Source: an unicellular cyanobacterium SU2
GTDB lineage: Bacteria; Cyanobacteriota; Cyanobacteriia; Cyanobacteriales; Microcystaceae
Direction of reading: 5' to 3'
DNA length: 64,000 nucleotides
NCBI GenBank assembly: GCA_002110465.1
Contig: NEED01000017.1
Span: 58,329-122,328, forward strand
Every line of letters starts with the position of its first letter. Within the stretch, counting starts at the first letter, position 1. The translations under genes were made by a program, and so were the position numbers. This document shows positions 1-8,715 of this stretch, piece after piece. Below the pieces are notes generated by a model. That model worked only from the letters and a program-made list of their open reading frames with translations, was not told where the DNA came from and did not search any database.

Positions 1-835
1 GTTTAACCCTGACCCCTTCTAAATTTAAACCTTTAATATTCGGTTGATTACCCATCGCTAGAATAATTTCATCAGCTTCAATGGCTTGATTTCCAGCTTG
101 TACCCATTTTTTACCATTAATTTGTTTGACTTGGGTAATGGGACTTTGGGTTAATAATTGTATTCCGTCAGCTTCTAATTGTGCTTGAATTAATCTTATT
201 ACTGAGGGATCTTCTTGGGATAAAATGCATTTTTTTTCGACAACTAAAGTAATTTTTTTGCCTAAACGACCTAAATTTTGCACTAATTCAATTCCAATTG
301 GGTTGTCTGAGCAAATAATTAATTCATGGGGAAGATTATCCAAACAGAGGGTGTCTGGGGTTAAAAAACCGACTTCTGATAGGCCGATAATCGGCGGAAT
401 TCGAGGACTAGAACCTGTTGCAATAAGATAAGTGCGCGATCGCAATTTTCGGCTGGGTAAGACCAACGCTTGTTGGGGAAGACGACAAAATTCTCCAGAT
501 TCAAAAATTACATCTACCCCCATTGTTGCTAACATTGCAGGGGAATATTGTTCTTTTAAATTAGCTTTGACTTGTTGTGTCCAAATCTGAATGTGAGTAG
601 GGTTCAAATTAGATCGGGAAACCCTAGAATTGAGATCCCATTGGGTTGTTATTTTCCACTGCTGTTCAAGATGAGTAAAATAGCTAAAAGTGCAACGATC
701 AATTTCTGTATAGTGGTTAGTTTTCTTGTCACCTATAACCCAAGCAACACGGGCTTTAAATTTAGCTGCTTCTGAGGCGGCGTAAACCGCTTCTGGGGTA
801 TTTCCAATTACAACGAGATCATAGTCTAGGGTCAT
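1..835 (-). CDS. FAD/NAD(P)-dependent pyridine nucleotide-disulphide oxidoreductase family protein, partial (runs off the window start)
   Basis: Open on the complement from an ATG at 835 to the window edge (about 278 codons, C-terminus missing). The N-terminus has an FAD-binding Rossmann strand ending in VVIGNTPEAVYAA, where the usual GxGxxG reads GNTPEA. Further on are the ATG-type motif YLIATGSSPRIPP, a second dinucleotide fold (NPIGIELVQNLGRLGKK) and EIILAMGNQPN. The fold matches dihydrolipoamide dehydrogenase/mercuric reductase relatives. The CxxxxC redox disulphide expected near residue 45 is not visible; only one Cys lies in that stretch. It is therefore probably not a true disulphide reductase and its substrate is unknown. 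It is monocistronic as far as can be seen. Confidence 0.8.
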   Translation of the reverse strand, partial: MTLDYDLVVIGNTPEAVYAASEAAKFKARVAWVIGDKKTNHYTEIDRCTFSYFTHLEQQWKITTQWDLNSRVSRSNLNPTHIQIWTQQVKANLKEQYSPAMLATMGVDVIFESGEFCRLPQQALVLPSRKLRSRTYLIATGSSPRIPPIIGLSEVGFLTPDTLCLDNLPHELIICSDNPIGIELVQNLGRLGKKITLVVEKKCILSQEDPSVIRLIQAQLEADGIQLLTQSPITQVKQINGKKWVQAGNQAIEADEIILAMGNQPNIKGLNLEGVRVK

Positions 836-963
836 TTTTGAGTTTAAAGCCACTCTATTTTAATAAAGATGATTTTAACAAATGCAAAAATTATTCGAAT
901 TGAGCGATCGCATTTGAGTTTATAAAATAATTTAACGAAACTAGGAAGCACACTAGAGAATTG

Positions 964-1500
964 TTAGTTGCTATATATAATATCTGTCCGTATTACATAT
1001 TTAATACCATTTTCGACTACACATCCCTTATGCCATAGTCGATGCTCAAAAATTATTGCTTTACCAGTTTTTGGCGTGATTGAAATCCGATCTTGTCTAA
1101 ACATCGTCTCACCGCCTTTGAATCCTTCGCTAAGAAAAATTAAAAGTGTAAATAATGTTTCTTTTCCCTCTACATTTTGCCGACCATCTTGGTGAATTCT
1201 AAATCTTTGTCCTTGGATGTATTTGTAGAAACGAAAATATGGGGATAGGCCAATAGCATATCTATCTTCATAGACAGGTAAGGAATAGGAAGCTATTTGT
1301 TCCCATAATTCATTCGCCAATTGTTTGGAATGTAAATTTACTCTCTCATTATTTCTAATTTTAGGTGAATATTTCCTAACATCATTTACTTGAACATCAG
1401 CTTGTGAGTAACCTATTTTTTCCGATTTATCGATAAGTTTACTACAGTCTTCAACTGATAAAAGAGATTCTATTACTAATATATTTTGGCTTAATTCCAT
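964..1500 (-). CDS. 2OG-Fe(II) oxygenase (prolyl 4-hydroxylase-like)
   Basis: A 178-residue protein with the double-stranded beta-helix oxygenase signature of the P4Hc family. The iron ligands HxD (H103, D105) and a distal His (H157 in FEHRLWHKG) are present, followed by an Arg (R171 in YVIRTDI) suited to binding the 2-oxoglutarate carboxylate. The expected spacing and the strand motifs FRFYKY and TLLIFLSEGFKGGET are intact, so the enzyme is probably active. It would hydroxylate a protein or small substrate using O2 and 2-oxoglutarate; the substrate cannot be read from the sequence. There is no signal peptide, so it is cytosolic. It stands alone, with AT-rich spacers on both sides. Confidence 0.85.
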   Translation of the reverse strand: MELSQNILVIESLLSVEDCSKLIDKSEKIGYSQADVQVNDVRKYSPKIRNNERVNLHSKQLANELWEQIASYSLPVYEDRYAIGLSPYFRFYKYIQGQRFRIHQDGRQNVEGKETLFTLLIFLSEGFKGGETMFRQDRISITPKTGKAIIFEHRLWHKGCVVENGIKYVIRTDIIYSN

Positions 1501-1661
1501 CCAAATTAATTATTAAAGCAAGTTATCATATTGTTGGCGATCGCTTATTTATTCCTAACAGAGTAAGGTGAGCAAACTTTGAGTATTTTATTTTGAATAT
1601 CTTATATTTTCATTTTCCATGATAGGCGATCGCTTCTACATCCTCAACAGAGTGGAGTATA

Positions 1662-1727
1662 CAAATTTTGAGAGTTTGACGTTTTTATTGTATTTTATTC
1701 CTTTGTTCACTCTACAAAAGCGATCGC
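1662..1727. repeat. dispersed repeat, copy 1 (shared with 2412-2487)
   Basis: The stretch starting CAAATTTTGAGAGTTTGACG and ending near CTACAAAA plus a GCGATCG-type tail is closely matched at 2412-2487. Its left part also resembles the sequence at 1540-1590 (GGCGATCGCTT, AACAGAGT, GAGCAAA, TTTGAG). It sits against the IS630 transposase remnant and may be part of that element's ends. Confidence 0.55.
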
Positions 1728-1899
1728 TCCAATCAAAGTTAAATGTTGTCCAGGATAAAAAGGCTGTTGGCTATAGGCACGAGTTTCCTGAAAAGAACGA
1801 GCATATCCACGAGCTAAGGCTAAGTTTGCACCCATTTCATCAATAAATACTAAATCTTCTGGCTTGATTTCTTTAACTGGTTGCCAATATTCAAATTGT
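1707..1899 (-). pseudogene. IS630-family transposase remnant (internal fragment)
   Basis: Reading the complement from 1899 gives about 63 open codons with no start, ending at a TGA at 1707-1709. The peptide contains VKEIKPEDLVFIDEMGANLALARG and LTLIGAIA, which is the central DDE segment of IS630/Tc1-mariner transposases; FIDE carries the first catalytic Asp. Both ends of the gene are lost, so it is a dead fragment. IS630 elements insert at TA, as do the two MITE copies in this window, so a relative of this transposase is a plausible mobiliser (inference). The spacer from 1501 to 2017 otherwise holds only repeats. Confidence 0.75.
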
Positions 1900-2017
1900 T
1901 ATTTTAACTTTTAAGTGTACTATACTGAGTCACCAACTGCTGTCAATTGTAGGCAAAAGGAAAAATACTTTTTACTTTAGCCAATTAAAGCCAAGTTCGT
2001 CCATTATTTTTGATCAA

Positions 2018-2329
2018 CTAATCCTCCAAAAAGCGATCACGTCCTAAATGCACATTCCACTCAACCACTCTTGCAGACTCAGCTAATAACCCATCCCGAA
2101 CCCGTGGACTCGTATTAACAATAGCGATCGCCTCCTCGACTGTTTCAGCTTTAATTACCCAAATACCTGTTCCATCATGGGGAACAAACGGACCACAACA
2201 CAGTAAAATTCCTTTTTGATACTGTTCTTTGAACCAAGATAATTGATCTTTATCATGTTCAGGATGAGTCTGTTTATACTCGTAATAATTGGGAACCGTT
2301 GCTACAACAACTGCAAAAAGTGTTGCCAT
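2018..2329 (-). CDS. YciI family protein
   Basis: A 103-residue protein of the YciI/YCII ferredoxin-like superfamily. It starts MATLFAVVVATVPNYYEYK, then has HPEHDKDQLSW and a C-terminal GIWVIKAETVEEAIAIVNTSP followed by a conserved-looking SARVVEWNV. The central G-P-F turn (CCGPFVPHDG) is typical. The family has His/Asp active-site candidates and includes small stress or catabolic enzymes, but no general function is established. No operon partner is evident: the flanks are a repeat-rich spacer and the end of opcA. Confidence 0.8.
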   Translation of the reverse strand: MATLFAVVVATVPNYYEYKQTHPEHDKDQLSWFKEQYQKGILLCCGPFVPHDGTGIWVIKAETVEEAIAIVNTSPRVRDGLLAESARVVEWNVHLGRDRFLED

Positions 2330-2411
2330 AATTTTTTAAAATTAATAATCTTAGAGAATTTGGATTTATCTATTCCCCCCCTTTATAAAGAGGATAGTGG
2401 GGTAGGGCTGG

Positions 2412-2487
2412 CAAATTTTTTTGAGAGTTTGACGTTTTTATCCCCGATTTATTTTATCCCTTTGCCTATCCTACAAAATTGGCGATT
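2412..2487. repeat. dispersed repeat, copy 2 (shared with 1662-1727)
   Basis: Shares CAAATTTTTTTGAGAGTTTG, TTATTTTATCC and a CTACAAAA plus GGCGAT tail with the copy beside the IS630 remnant. No coding capacity. It lies in the spacer between the YciI gene and the end of opcA. Confidence 0.5.
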
Positions 2488-2558
2488 GGATAATGAACAG
2501 GTTCAAAAGTAACTTTACCTTTAAACCTGCCCTTACAAACTTGAAAGTTAATCACTCA

Positions 2559-3929
2559 TTAAGATTGACTTGCAAGCTTAAGAATTTGGTCTACAACTTC
2601 CATACTTTCAACATACAAAACATCTTGACCCCACCTTTGTAATTGCTTACTTAACAGTTGATCAGTTTTTTGATCGGCTAAAGAAGTTACTTGTTCAATA
2701 CGACAAGCTTGCGCGCCACCAGATGCTTCCATGCGCATACATCCAGTAGTTCCTGAACACAATACGGTACAACAGTCTGCTTGAAGATTAGTAGAACTCA
2801 ACTTAAGACTAATTAAGTCTCCTAATACCTCACCCCAGTCTGTTAGAGGAACCCCCGCTAATTCTGCTTCAATAAATTTATTTTCGCCATTGGAAAACTT
2901 AACCCGTCGAATATCATAGTCTCCGCTTTCGTACTCATAACCGACAGGTTTCCACTTTAAGCGGCCAGCTATCCAACCTAAAAACATCAACGCTTGGGCA
3001 GGATTTCCCTTTTCATAATCAATCGTAACGCGATCAATTTCCTTGACAGCATCACGACGTTCAGGAGGATCAAAAGCGGCAGCCGTTAACTCTTGCCACG
3101 CCCCTAAACGCGCCCAGTTTAAATCTGCTAACGAAACGTCATTAACTAACATTTGGACGGTGCGGGATAAATCTCCTTCAGGATCACTAAAGATACTAGA
3201 ATCAATAATCATGGTATCCCCGTGGGATTCCAGACGCTTGAACAAGCCATATTCAGGATCTGGGTCAGCTTTCCACCAAATAAAAGTAGGTAACCCGCTA
3301 ATAGTTAATTCAGAGATAATTCCGCCAATTCTCTCTAAAGCTTCTGCCGTTCCGTGTAAGGTAATGTATTCACAACAAACTAGAGTATGTTGACTACGTT
3401 TGTTAATAGGACAATAGGCAGAAACTTGGGCTTTAACCCCGTTATCTTCTCCAACAGTAGGACAGAGGGTAATAATGCGACAAGGGTTCGCTGAGGCGAT
3501 CGTATCAGCAATTCCTGTTCCTTCTAAGTCGGGGGTATACTGTTGAGAAGCCCGTTGCTGCACATCGGTTAAATGTCCTTCAGCTTTGGCTTTTTCAAAT
3601 TCTGCTTTTAATTTATCGAGTAAGGCTGGATTGGATTTCCCTGTGACCTCCATCTCATAGGCTTTCTGGGCTGACTTAATCGCAGCAATAGTACGAGGTC
3701 CGGCGATGCCATCTACTGGACCAGTATAAAAGCCTAGGGTGGCTAACAGATGTTGGGTGGGTTCAGGCTCATAGACCACAAAGGTAAAAGTGGTTGCCCT
3801 AGTAGCAGCCATCCCATCTTCATTATCACTGTAACTTTGCCAGATATTGGCTAGTTCAGCTTCAATGACATCAATAGAAACATCCTTGGGGTCTTGCAGG
3901 GAAACTAGAGGGGGGGTTTGGGTAGTCAT
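2559..3929 (-). CDS. opcA: glucose-6-phosphate dehydrogenase assembly protein OpcA with peptidoglycan-binding-like domain
   Basis: A 456-residue OpcA, the cyanobacterial protein that allosterically activates and assembles G6PDH (Zwf). It lies 46 bp downstream of zwf on the same strand, the usual order. The C-terminal two thirds carry OpcA features: YCPINKRSQHTLVCCEYITLHG, LPTFIWWKADPDPE, DWGEVLGDLI and a Cys-rich patch (ADCCTVLCSGTTGC) that could serve thiol regulation. Residues about 53-110 form a PG_binding_1-like module (LLATLGFYTGPVDGIAGPRT) inserted near the N-terminus, odd for a cytosolic protein. There is no signal peptide. Co-transcription with zwf is likely from the spacing. Confidence 0.92.
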   Translation of the reverse strand: MTTQTPPLVSLQDPKDVSIDVIEAELANIWQSYSDNEDGMAATRATTFTFVVYEPEPTQHLLATLGFYTGPVDGIAGPRTIAAIKSAQKAYEMEVTGKSNPALLDKLKAEFEKAKAEGHLTDVQQRASQQYTPDLEGTGIADTIASANPCRIITLCPTVGEDNGVKAQVSAYCPINKRSQHTLVCCEYITLHGTAEALERIGGIISELTISGLPTFIWWKADPDPEYGLFKRLESHGDTMIIDSSIFSDPEGDLSRTVQMLVNDVSLADLNWARLGAWQELTAAAFDPPERRDAVKEIDRVTIDYEKGNPAQALMFLGWIAGRLKWKPVGYEYESGDYDIRRVKFSNGENKFIEAELAGVPLTDWGEVLGDLISLKLSSTNLQADCCTVLCSGTTGCMRMEASGGAQACRIEQVTSLADQKTDQLLSKQLQRWGQDVLYVESMEVVDQILKLASQS

Positions 3930-3975
3930 AGTGGATTCTTCGTTTACATTCTACAATTAACAACTGTTTCCTCAA

Positions 3976-5505
3976 TTACAAGCGTCGCCAACGCCGACCA
4001 TCGCGGTTTAATAACAATTCAGCTTCTTCGGGTTCCCAGGTTCCGGCTTCGTATTGGGGAACAGTCGCGGGGTCGGCTTCTCCATCCCAAGCGGATAACA
4101 CAGGAGTCACGACACGCCACGCTTCTTCCACTTCATCAGCACGGGTAAATAGGGTTTGATCTCCTAGCATGGTATCGAGGAGGAGACGGTGGTAAGCATC
4201 GGCGGTAGCCATACCGAAAGAAGATCCATAACTAAAGTCCATCTCCACGGTGCGGGTTCTTAATTCTGACCCTGGCATTTTGGCTTCAAACCTTAGGGCA
4301 ATGCCTTCATTAGGTTGAATTCGCATACTCAACACATTGGCATTGGTTTGATGGGCAACAGATTGGAAAATGAGTAGGGGAACTTCCTTAAATTGAATGG
4401 CAATTTCAGTGACTTTTTTGGGAAGACGTTTTCCTGTCCGTAGATAGAAGGGAACTCCTTTCCAACGCCAGTTATCAATCATTAATTTCATGGCGACGTA
4501 GGTAGGAGTGGTGGAATTGGGGTTGACTCCTGGTTCTTCCCGATAGCCGGCAACCGGCTTTCCTTTCATCCATCCGGCTTTATACTGTCCCCGAACTGCA
4601 GAGTTTTCTAGGTTATGAAGGTCTGCTAGGTGTGTCGCTTGCAAGACTTTCACTTTTTCGTTACGGATACTATCAGCCGCCAAGGCGTTGGGGGGTTCCA
4701 TGGCGGTTAGACAGAATAGCTGCATCAGGTGATTTTGCAGCATATCCCGCAAGGCCCCAGAGGTTTCGTAGTAACCTGCCCGATCTTCGACCCCGACGGT
4801 TTCAGCGACGGTAATTTGAACGTTATCGACAAATTGACGGTTCCAAAGGGGTTCAAAAATGGCGTTGGCAAAGCGGAAAACCAGCAAGTTTTGGACGGTT
4901 TCTTTGCCCAAATAGTGATCGATGCGATAGACTTGTTCTTCTTTACAAACGTTTTGAACAATGCGGTTCAATACTTGGGCTGAACTTAAGTCTTTACCAA
5001 AGGGTTTTTCGATGACGATGCGATGTTTAATGGGATCACTGAGCATCCCTGCTGCCCCTAGTTGTTTGATACCTGGGGGGAAGAATTTAGGGGAGACCGA
5101 AAGATAAAAGACGCGGTTACCTCTGGTTCCTCGCTTACCATCAAGTTCTTCGAGAAAAGCTTTGAGTTTTTGATAGCTTTCTGGCTCATCCATGTTCCCA
5201 GAACAATAGAATAACCCTTGGGCAAAGTCGTTCCAAAGTTCTTCATTCCCGATGCCATCAGAGAATTCTTCAACTCCCTTCCGCATCTGTTCCCGAAAAT
5301 AATCATGACTCCAATCTCGACGGGCGACCCCAACAATGGTTAATTCTGGGGGAAGTCGCCGTTCTTGTTTCATTTTATAGACGGCGGGAACGAGTTTTCG
5401 TTGGGTAAGGTCGCCAGAAGCCCCAAAAATTACGAGTATTAGGGGTTCTGGGGTTCGTTCTTGGCGTAGTCCTACGCGAAAGGGGTTTTCTAGCAGCGTT
5501 ACCAT
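3976..5505 (-). CDS. zwf: glucose-6-phosphate 1-dehydrogenase
   Basis: Oxidises glucose-6-phosphate with NADP+ in the first step of the oxidative pentose phosphate pathway, the main source of NADPH in darkness. The dinucleotide-binding GASGDL lies at residues 28-33 and the active-site signature [13 protein letters not shown] near residue 200, followed by the EKPFGKD type motif order of the family. I place the start at the ATG at 5505 (509 residues, [15 protein letters not shown]), the usual length and N-terminus in cyanobacteria. An upstream in-frame ATG at 5580 would add 25 residues of unlikely sequence. It is followed by opcA. fbp lies upstream on the same strand but is separated by decayed DNA. 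Confidence 0.95.
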   Translation of the reverse strand: MVTLLENPFRVGLRQERTPEPLILVIFGASGDLTQRKLVPAVYKMKQERRLPPELTIVGVARRDWSHDYFREQMRKGVEEFSDGIGNEELWNDFAQGLFYCSGNMDEPESYQKLKAFLEELDGKRGTRGNRVFYLSVSPKFFPPGIKQLGAAGMLSDPIKHRIVIEKPFGKDLSSAQVLNRIVQNVCKEEQVYRIDHYLGKETVQNLLVFRFANAIFEPLWNRQFVDNVQITVAETVGVEDRAGYYETSGALRDMLQNHLMQLFCLTAMEPPNALAADSIRNEKVKVLQATHLADLHNLENSAVRGQYKAGWMKGKPVAGYREEPGVNPNSTTPTYVAMKLMIDNWRWKGVPFYLRTGKRLPKKVTEIAIQFKEVPLLIFQSVAHQTNANVLSMRIQPNEGIALRFEAKMPGSELRTRTVEMDFSYGSSFGMATADAYHRLLLDTMLGDQTLFTRADEVEEAWRVVTPVLSAWDGEADPATVPQYEAGTWEPEEAELLLNRDGRRWRRL

Positions 5506-5922
5506 AGAATTTTCAAAGGCTCCTTCGTTAGTTCCCAGTGTACCGAGAACTCCTTTAATTCTAGGGAAGTTATCACACAAAATTAAGCTTTGGTATTTGT
5601 ATCAATAGTGACAAAAATTAGGAGCAGGTGAGCAAAATATCGGATAATTATCTTGGAAAATGTTGATTTAATCTGCTTTACCCATTGATCATGAATTTAT
5701 TCAAGGTTTAAAGCCTCGTTTTTTTAAGGGGAAACAACAGCTATAATTTTTATTTTTAACTTATGATTGACTTGTCGAAATTCCATAACTTTAAAACAAT
5801 CATGTTTAATTCCTGAACGCCTTTTTTTTGATTCTTATTAGAATATAGACTACTAAGATCTTTGAAAAGATTAAAATTTTTAACTAATATTTTATTATGA
5901 TATCCTATGGGTTTAAATTTTT

Positions 5923-6263
5923 TTAAAAATTATTTTTAGGAGGTAAATTATTTCCTTTTATTAGACCTTGCTTGGAATTAGTTATCCAAGGAAAATTACC
6001 AATAATGAGAATACTTTGAAAAGATATAGTCATTTCAATTAAAAGTGAGACACCTGCTGCTTGTAATAATAGTCTTCATAGCTCAATTTTTGTATCATTC
6101 TTATTTGAAATGACTATAATTCTTGCAAAATCTTCCAGTCAAATGTCAAAAAATCTTCTTGAATTATTTCAATTCTGGGATCGGAAAATTTTCTTAAATA
6201 ACCTGGATTAATTTCTATTCCGATAATTTTAGAACTCTCACTAAATATCCTAGCGGAAACTTC
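5923..6263 (-). pseudogene. decayed class I SAM-dependent DNA (adenine) methyltransferase, split by a MITE
   Basis: Complement 6263-6119 reads EVSARIFSESSKIIGIEIN and PGYLRKFSDPRIEIIQEDF, a Rossmann SAM-binding segment (GIEINP, then EDFLTFDW). It is stopped by TAG inside the MITE at 6025-6118. Removing the MITE and one TA continues the frame without a break into SFQSILIIGNFPWITNSKQG and LIKGNNLPPKNNF, then TAA. The NFPW motif is the (N/D)PP(Y/W) catalytic motif IV of N6-adenine methyltransferases, and NxLP-K follows as in restriction-type enzymes. The N-terminal part and everything beyond NNF are missing. The rest of 5581-6371 is AT-rich, with no further gene I can read. Confidence 0.75.
6025..6118. 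mobile_element. 94-bp MITE, copy 1 (TA target duplication)
   Basis: A non-coding 94-bp unit, counting the TA at each end, with imperfect terminal inverted repeats of about 25 bp. One end begins TATAGTCATTTCAATTAAAA; the other, read inward, begins TATAGTCATTTCAAATAAG. An identical copy lies in the opposite orientation at 21909-22002. Excision down to a single TA restores the reading frame of the host methyltransferase pseudogene, so the insertion is precise. TA duplication is typical of IS630/Tc1-mariner elements. Confidence 0.92.
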
Positions 6264-6317
6264 TCAAAAATTATAGATTATCTAAAGTTAGATTTTATCT
6301 TTTTTTTTGATAAATAA

Positions 6318-6333
6318 GGTGGAATTTCCCACC
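6318..6333 (-). terminator. stem-loop downstream of fbp
   Basis: On the minus strand, GGTGG and CCACC pair around a short AT loop about 40 bases after the fbp stop. An A-rich rather than U-rich stretch follows, so rho-independent action is uncertain. It belongs to the same GGTGG/CCACC palindrome class seen after several other genes here. Confidence 0.4.
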
Positions 6334-6371
6334 CTATCTAAATATATAGAAAATATTGTGCCTGTATTGAT

Positions 6372-7415
6372 TTAACTTGCTCGATGTTTGCGATCTTCTA
6401 TGAACGATTCAACGAGCTTAACATCGTCTTTAGAACCAATCACTAATGGGGTTCTTGCATGCAGTTTATCGGGAACAATATCTAAGATTCTTGTTGTCCC
6501 GTCGCTGGCTTTTCCACCTGCTTGTTCAACTAAAAAAGCTAGGGGTGCGCTTTCATAAAGCAATCGCAATTTTCCTTCAGGTTTCTTAATCGTTCCTGGG
6601 TAAAGAAATACGCCCCCTTGCATTAAAATTCGGTGTATATCTCCTACTAAAGCCCCACTATAACGGGCTGTATATCCTTCATGTCGATGAACATAACGGG
6701 TATAGTCTCGAATGGCTTCATCCCACTGCCAAAAATTCCCTTCATTGTTGCTGTAAACCGGCCCATGATCGGGAATGTTAATATTTTCTTGGGCTAAGAT
6801 AAATTCTCCTAAACTGGGGTCAAGTAGAAAGGAGTGAACCCCATGACCAATGGAGTAAACTAACATGGTTGAGGGTCCATAGAGAATGTATCCGGCCGCT
6901 AACTGTCCTTTGCCATCTTGCAATAAATCTGAACCTTCTCCATCTTCATCAAGTCCTTGTTGTTGACGAATGGCGAAAATTGATCCCACATTCAAATTAA
7001 TATCTACATTAGAAGAACCATCGATGGGATCGTAAAGAAGGGTATAACGTCCGATAGGGCAATTTTCAGGAATATAATAGGGCTTGTCCATCTCTTCAGA
7101 GGCGAGGCGACAAACTAACCCACTTTGCTTAAAAACAGAGATAAATACATCGTTAGCATAGACATCCATCTTTTTGACGGATTCGCCTTGAACGTTGGTT
7201 TCGCCGGTAAATCCTAAAACATCAGCCATTAAACCGGCACGACTGAGGCGACGAGCAACCAATTTCCCCGCCAAGGCAATACGGGTCATGATAGCACTTA
7301 GATCTTGAGCTTCTGGGGAAAAGCTTTGTAATTGTTGGAGAACGTGGCGAGAAAGAGTGGTACAGTCGCGATCAAGACTATATTCTGGAATAACGAGGGG
7401 TTGTAAGCTAGTCAT
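6372..7415 (-). CDS. fbp: fructose-1,6-bisphosphatase class I
   Basis: A 347-residue class I FBPase, hydrolysing fructose-1,6-bisphosphate to fructose-6-phosphate in gluconeogenesis and sugar recycling. The metal and substrate site is present: ASEEMDKP and then [20 protein letters not shown] near residues 127-147. The C-terminal [19 protein letters not shown] and [12 protein letters not shown] are typical. Many cyanobacteria also have a bifunctional class II FBP/SBPase for the Calvin cycle, which would lie elsewhere. It is on the same strand as zwf-opcA, as in the fbp-tal-zwf-opcA clusters of other cyanobacteria. Here tal is absent and about 870 bp of decayed DNA intervenes. Confidence 0.95.
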   Translation of the reverse strand: MTSLQPLVIPEYSLDRDCTTLSRHVLQQLQSFSPEAQDLSAIMTRIALAGKLVARRLSRAGLMADVLGFTGETNVQGESVKKMDVYANDVFISVFKQSGLVCRLASEEMDKPYYIPENCPIGRYTLLYDPIDGSSNVDINLNVGSIFAIRQQQGLDEDGEGSDLLQDGKGQLAAGYILYGPSTMLVYSIGHGVHSFLLDPSLGEFILAQENINIPDHGPVYSNNEGNFWQWDEAIRDYTRYVHRHEGYTARYSGALVGDIHRILMQGGVFLYPGTIKKPEGKLRLLYESAPLAFLVEQAGGKASDGTTRILDIVPDKLHARTPLVIGSKDDVKLVESFIEDRKHRAS

Positions 7416-7547
7416 AATGAAGTCATCTGGTCAAAGGTCAGAAGTCAGGAGTTTGACTTCATCGATATTACTTGTCACTAATCTTAGTCAATGATCGCTC
7501 CTTAACCCGATAATTTTAGACTAGCTTCAGGTTATAGAAAAAGCTAT

Positions 7548-7724
7548 TTAGATGAGATCCAACTGATGACAAATAACCCCACACAAAGCGGCGATCGCGG
7601 TAATTCCTAAAGCCAGTAGGGGATTTTGCCCTTGTCCTACGGCAAACGAAGTGACAATTCCTGCTCCCAAACCTGCTGTTAAGGCTGCTCCTAGGAGATC
7701 TTTATCGGTTTTTTTATTATACAT
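7548..7724 (-). CDS. small glycine/alanine-rich membrane protein, 58 residues
   Basis: An ATG at 7724 opens a 58-codon frame ending TAA at 7548. The charged N-terminus MYNKKTDKD is followed by two hydrophobic helices (LLGAALTAGLGAGIVTSF, then LLALGITAIAALCGVICH) separated by a short QGQNP turn. It looks like a two-helix hairpin membrane protein. A HIP1 octamer falls in codons 42-44 without disturbing the frame, as in real cyanobacterial genes. I do not recognise a named family. It occupies most of the fbp-ferredoxin gap. Confidence 0.6.
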   Translation of the reverse strand: MYNKKTDKDLLGAALTAGLGAGIVTSFAVGQGQNPLLALGITAIAALCGVICHQLDLI

Positions 7725-7900
7725 AATTGTCCTGGATCTGAAAATTTAATGTTTTCCACCGTAACATCCTAATTTGCTTTCTTAATTAAACCCCCCTTGA
7801 TCTGCAATCAAGCTTTAAATTTAGCTACGTTTCTTAACAATAGTCTCTCACTGACCGAGGAACGATACATTAGATCGAGGAAAGTATTACGACGCAACTT

Positions 7901-8218
7901 ATGCCAAACACCTATACCGTTGAAATTAACCATCAAGGCAATATCCAAACCATTCAAGTGACTGAAGAGCAAAAAATTCTTGATGTAGCTCAAGAGGCGG
8001 GATTAGAATTACCCATGTCTTGTAATGCGGGAGTCTGTACTACTTGTGCGGCCAAATTACTAGAAGGAACTGTTGATCAAAGTGAAGGAATGGGCATATC
8101 CCCCGAACTTCAAGCAGAAGGATACGCCCTGTTGTGTGTCTCATATCCCCGTTCTAACTTGAAAATTGAGACGGAAAAGGAGGACGAGGTTTATAGTCGC
8201 CAATTTCCTCAACCTTAA
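7901..8218 (+). CDS. plant-type [2Fe-2S] ferredoxin
   Basis: A 105-residue soluble electron carrier. The cluster ligands are visible as CNAGVCTTC (C41, C46, C49) plus C79 in ALLCVSYP. The conserved LPMSC lead-in is present and the C-terminal tail (DEVYSRQFPQP) is a little longer than in PetF. The CNAGVCTTC loop replaces the CRAGACSTC of major photosynthetic PetF, so this is probably a minor ferredoxin paralogue for specialised redox partners. A palindrome just after the stop may act as terminator. Confidence 0.92.
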   Translation: MPNTYTVEINHQGNIQTIQVTEEQKILDVAQEAGLELPMSCNAGVCTTCAAKLLEGTVDQSEGMGISPELQAEGYALLCVSYPRSNLKIETEKEDEVYSRQFPQP

Positions 8219-8239
8219 GTTCCTCAACCAGTTGAAGTC

Positions 8240-8256
8240 GGTGGGCAATGCCCACC
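8240..8256. repeat. palindrome GGTGGGCAATGCCCACC
   Basis: A perfect inverted repeat after the ferredoxin gene. The identical 17-mer recurs at 23402-23418, and a variant sits at 8716-8738. It can form a strong hairpin on either strand and may end transcription or stabilise mRNA. Confidence 0.65.
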
Positions 8257-8339
8257 CGATAAGTTTCTTTATATTATCTTTATAAATGAACCCAAAGGTT
8301 AGATAATGGAAGATATAGATATCTAACTATTTAGGTCAT

Positions 8340-8702
8340 ATGAATACCCCTTCTCTTCCTCCCGAAGACTTACCCCTACAAAGTGTAATGGACTTCGGAC
8401 TACGACGGAAACTTGATGAGATAATCGGTCAATATTTTTACGAATCTTGCGATCAGTTAGTTCAACGCTTATTATCCCAATGTGGCTGGTATGTTACCAG
8501 TTCCCCCAATATCTTAACCTTGGTTATTACCTGTCCCGATCATGCCACTAATTTCCAGATTCTGAAGCATATTGCAGCCCTAGGCCAGTATTTAGAAAAG
8601 TTTACTGAAAATGGAAAAATCCAAATTTATCCCCCAGCAGGGGAGGGAACTTCTTTAAACATTCCTGTCAAAAAAGGACGAACTTACCAAGACTCTCTTT
8701 AA
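8340..8702 (+). CDS. conserved hypothetical protein (120 residues)
   Basis: I do not recognise a named family. The protein is soluble and compact with no signal peptide. Residues 17-48 (MDFGLRRKLDEIIGQYFYES) look helical. The middle has LSQCGWYVTSSPNILTLVIT, then PDHATNFQILKHIAALGQYL and FTENGKIQIYPP, suggesting a small alpha/beta fold. It converges on the TrbI-like gene with a shared hairpin between them. Codon use matches the neighbours, so it is a real gene of unknown role. Confidence 0.7.
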   Translation: MNTPSLPPEDLPLQSVMDFGLRRKLDEIIGQYFYESCDQLVQRLLSQCGWYVTSSPNILTLVITCPDHATNFQILKHIAALGQYLEKFTENGKIQIYPPAGEGTSLNIPVKKGRTYQDSL

Positions 8703-8715
8703 AATTGAACATCAC

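Noticed and set aside
225..775. Two plus-strand frames of 67-68 codons
   Set aside because: They lie fully inside the flavoprotein gene on the other strand, whose translation shows clear dinucleotide-binding motifs.
1619..1846. 75-codon plus-strand frame
   Set aside because: Runs across a repeat and the antisense of the IS630 fragment; not a gene.
5505..5580. Upstream extension of zwf by 25 codons
   Set aside because: The extension has no Shine-Dalgarno and does not resemble the G6PDH N-terminus, which fits the ATG at 5505.
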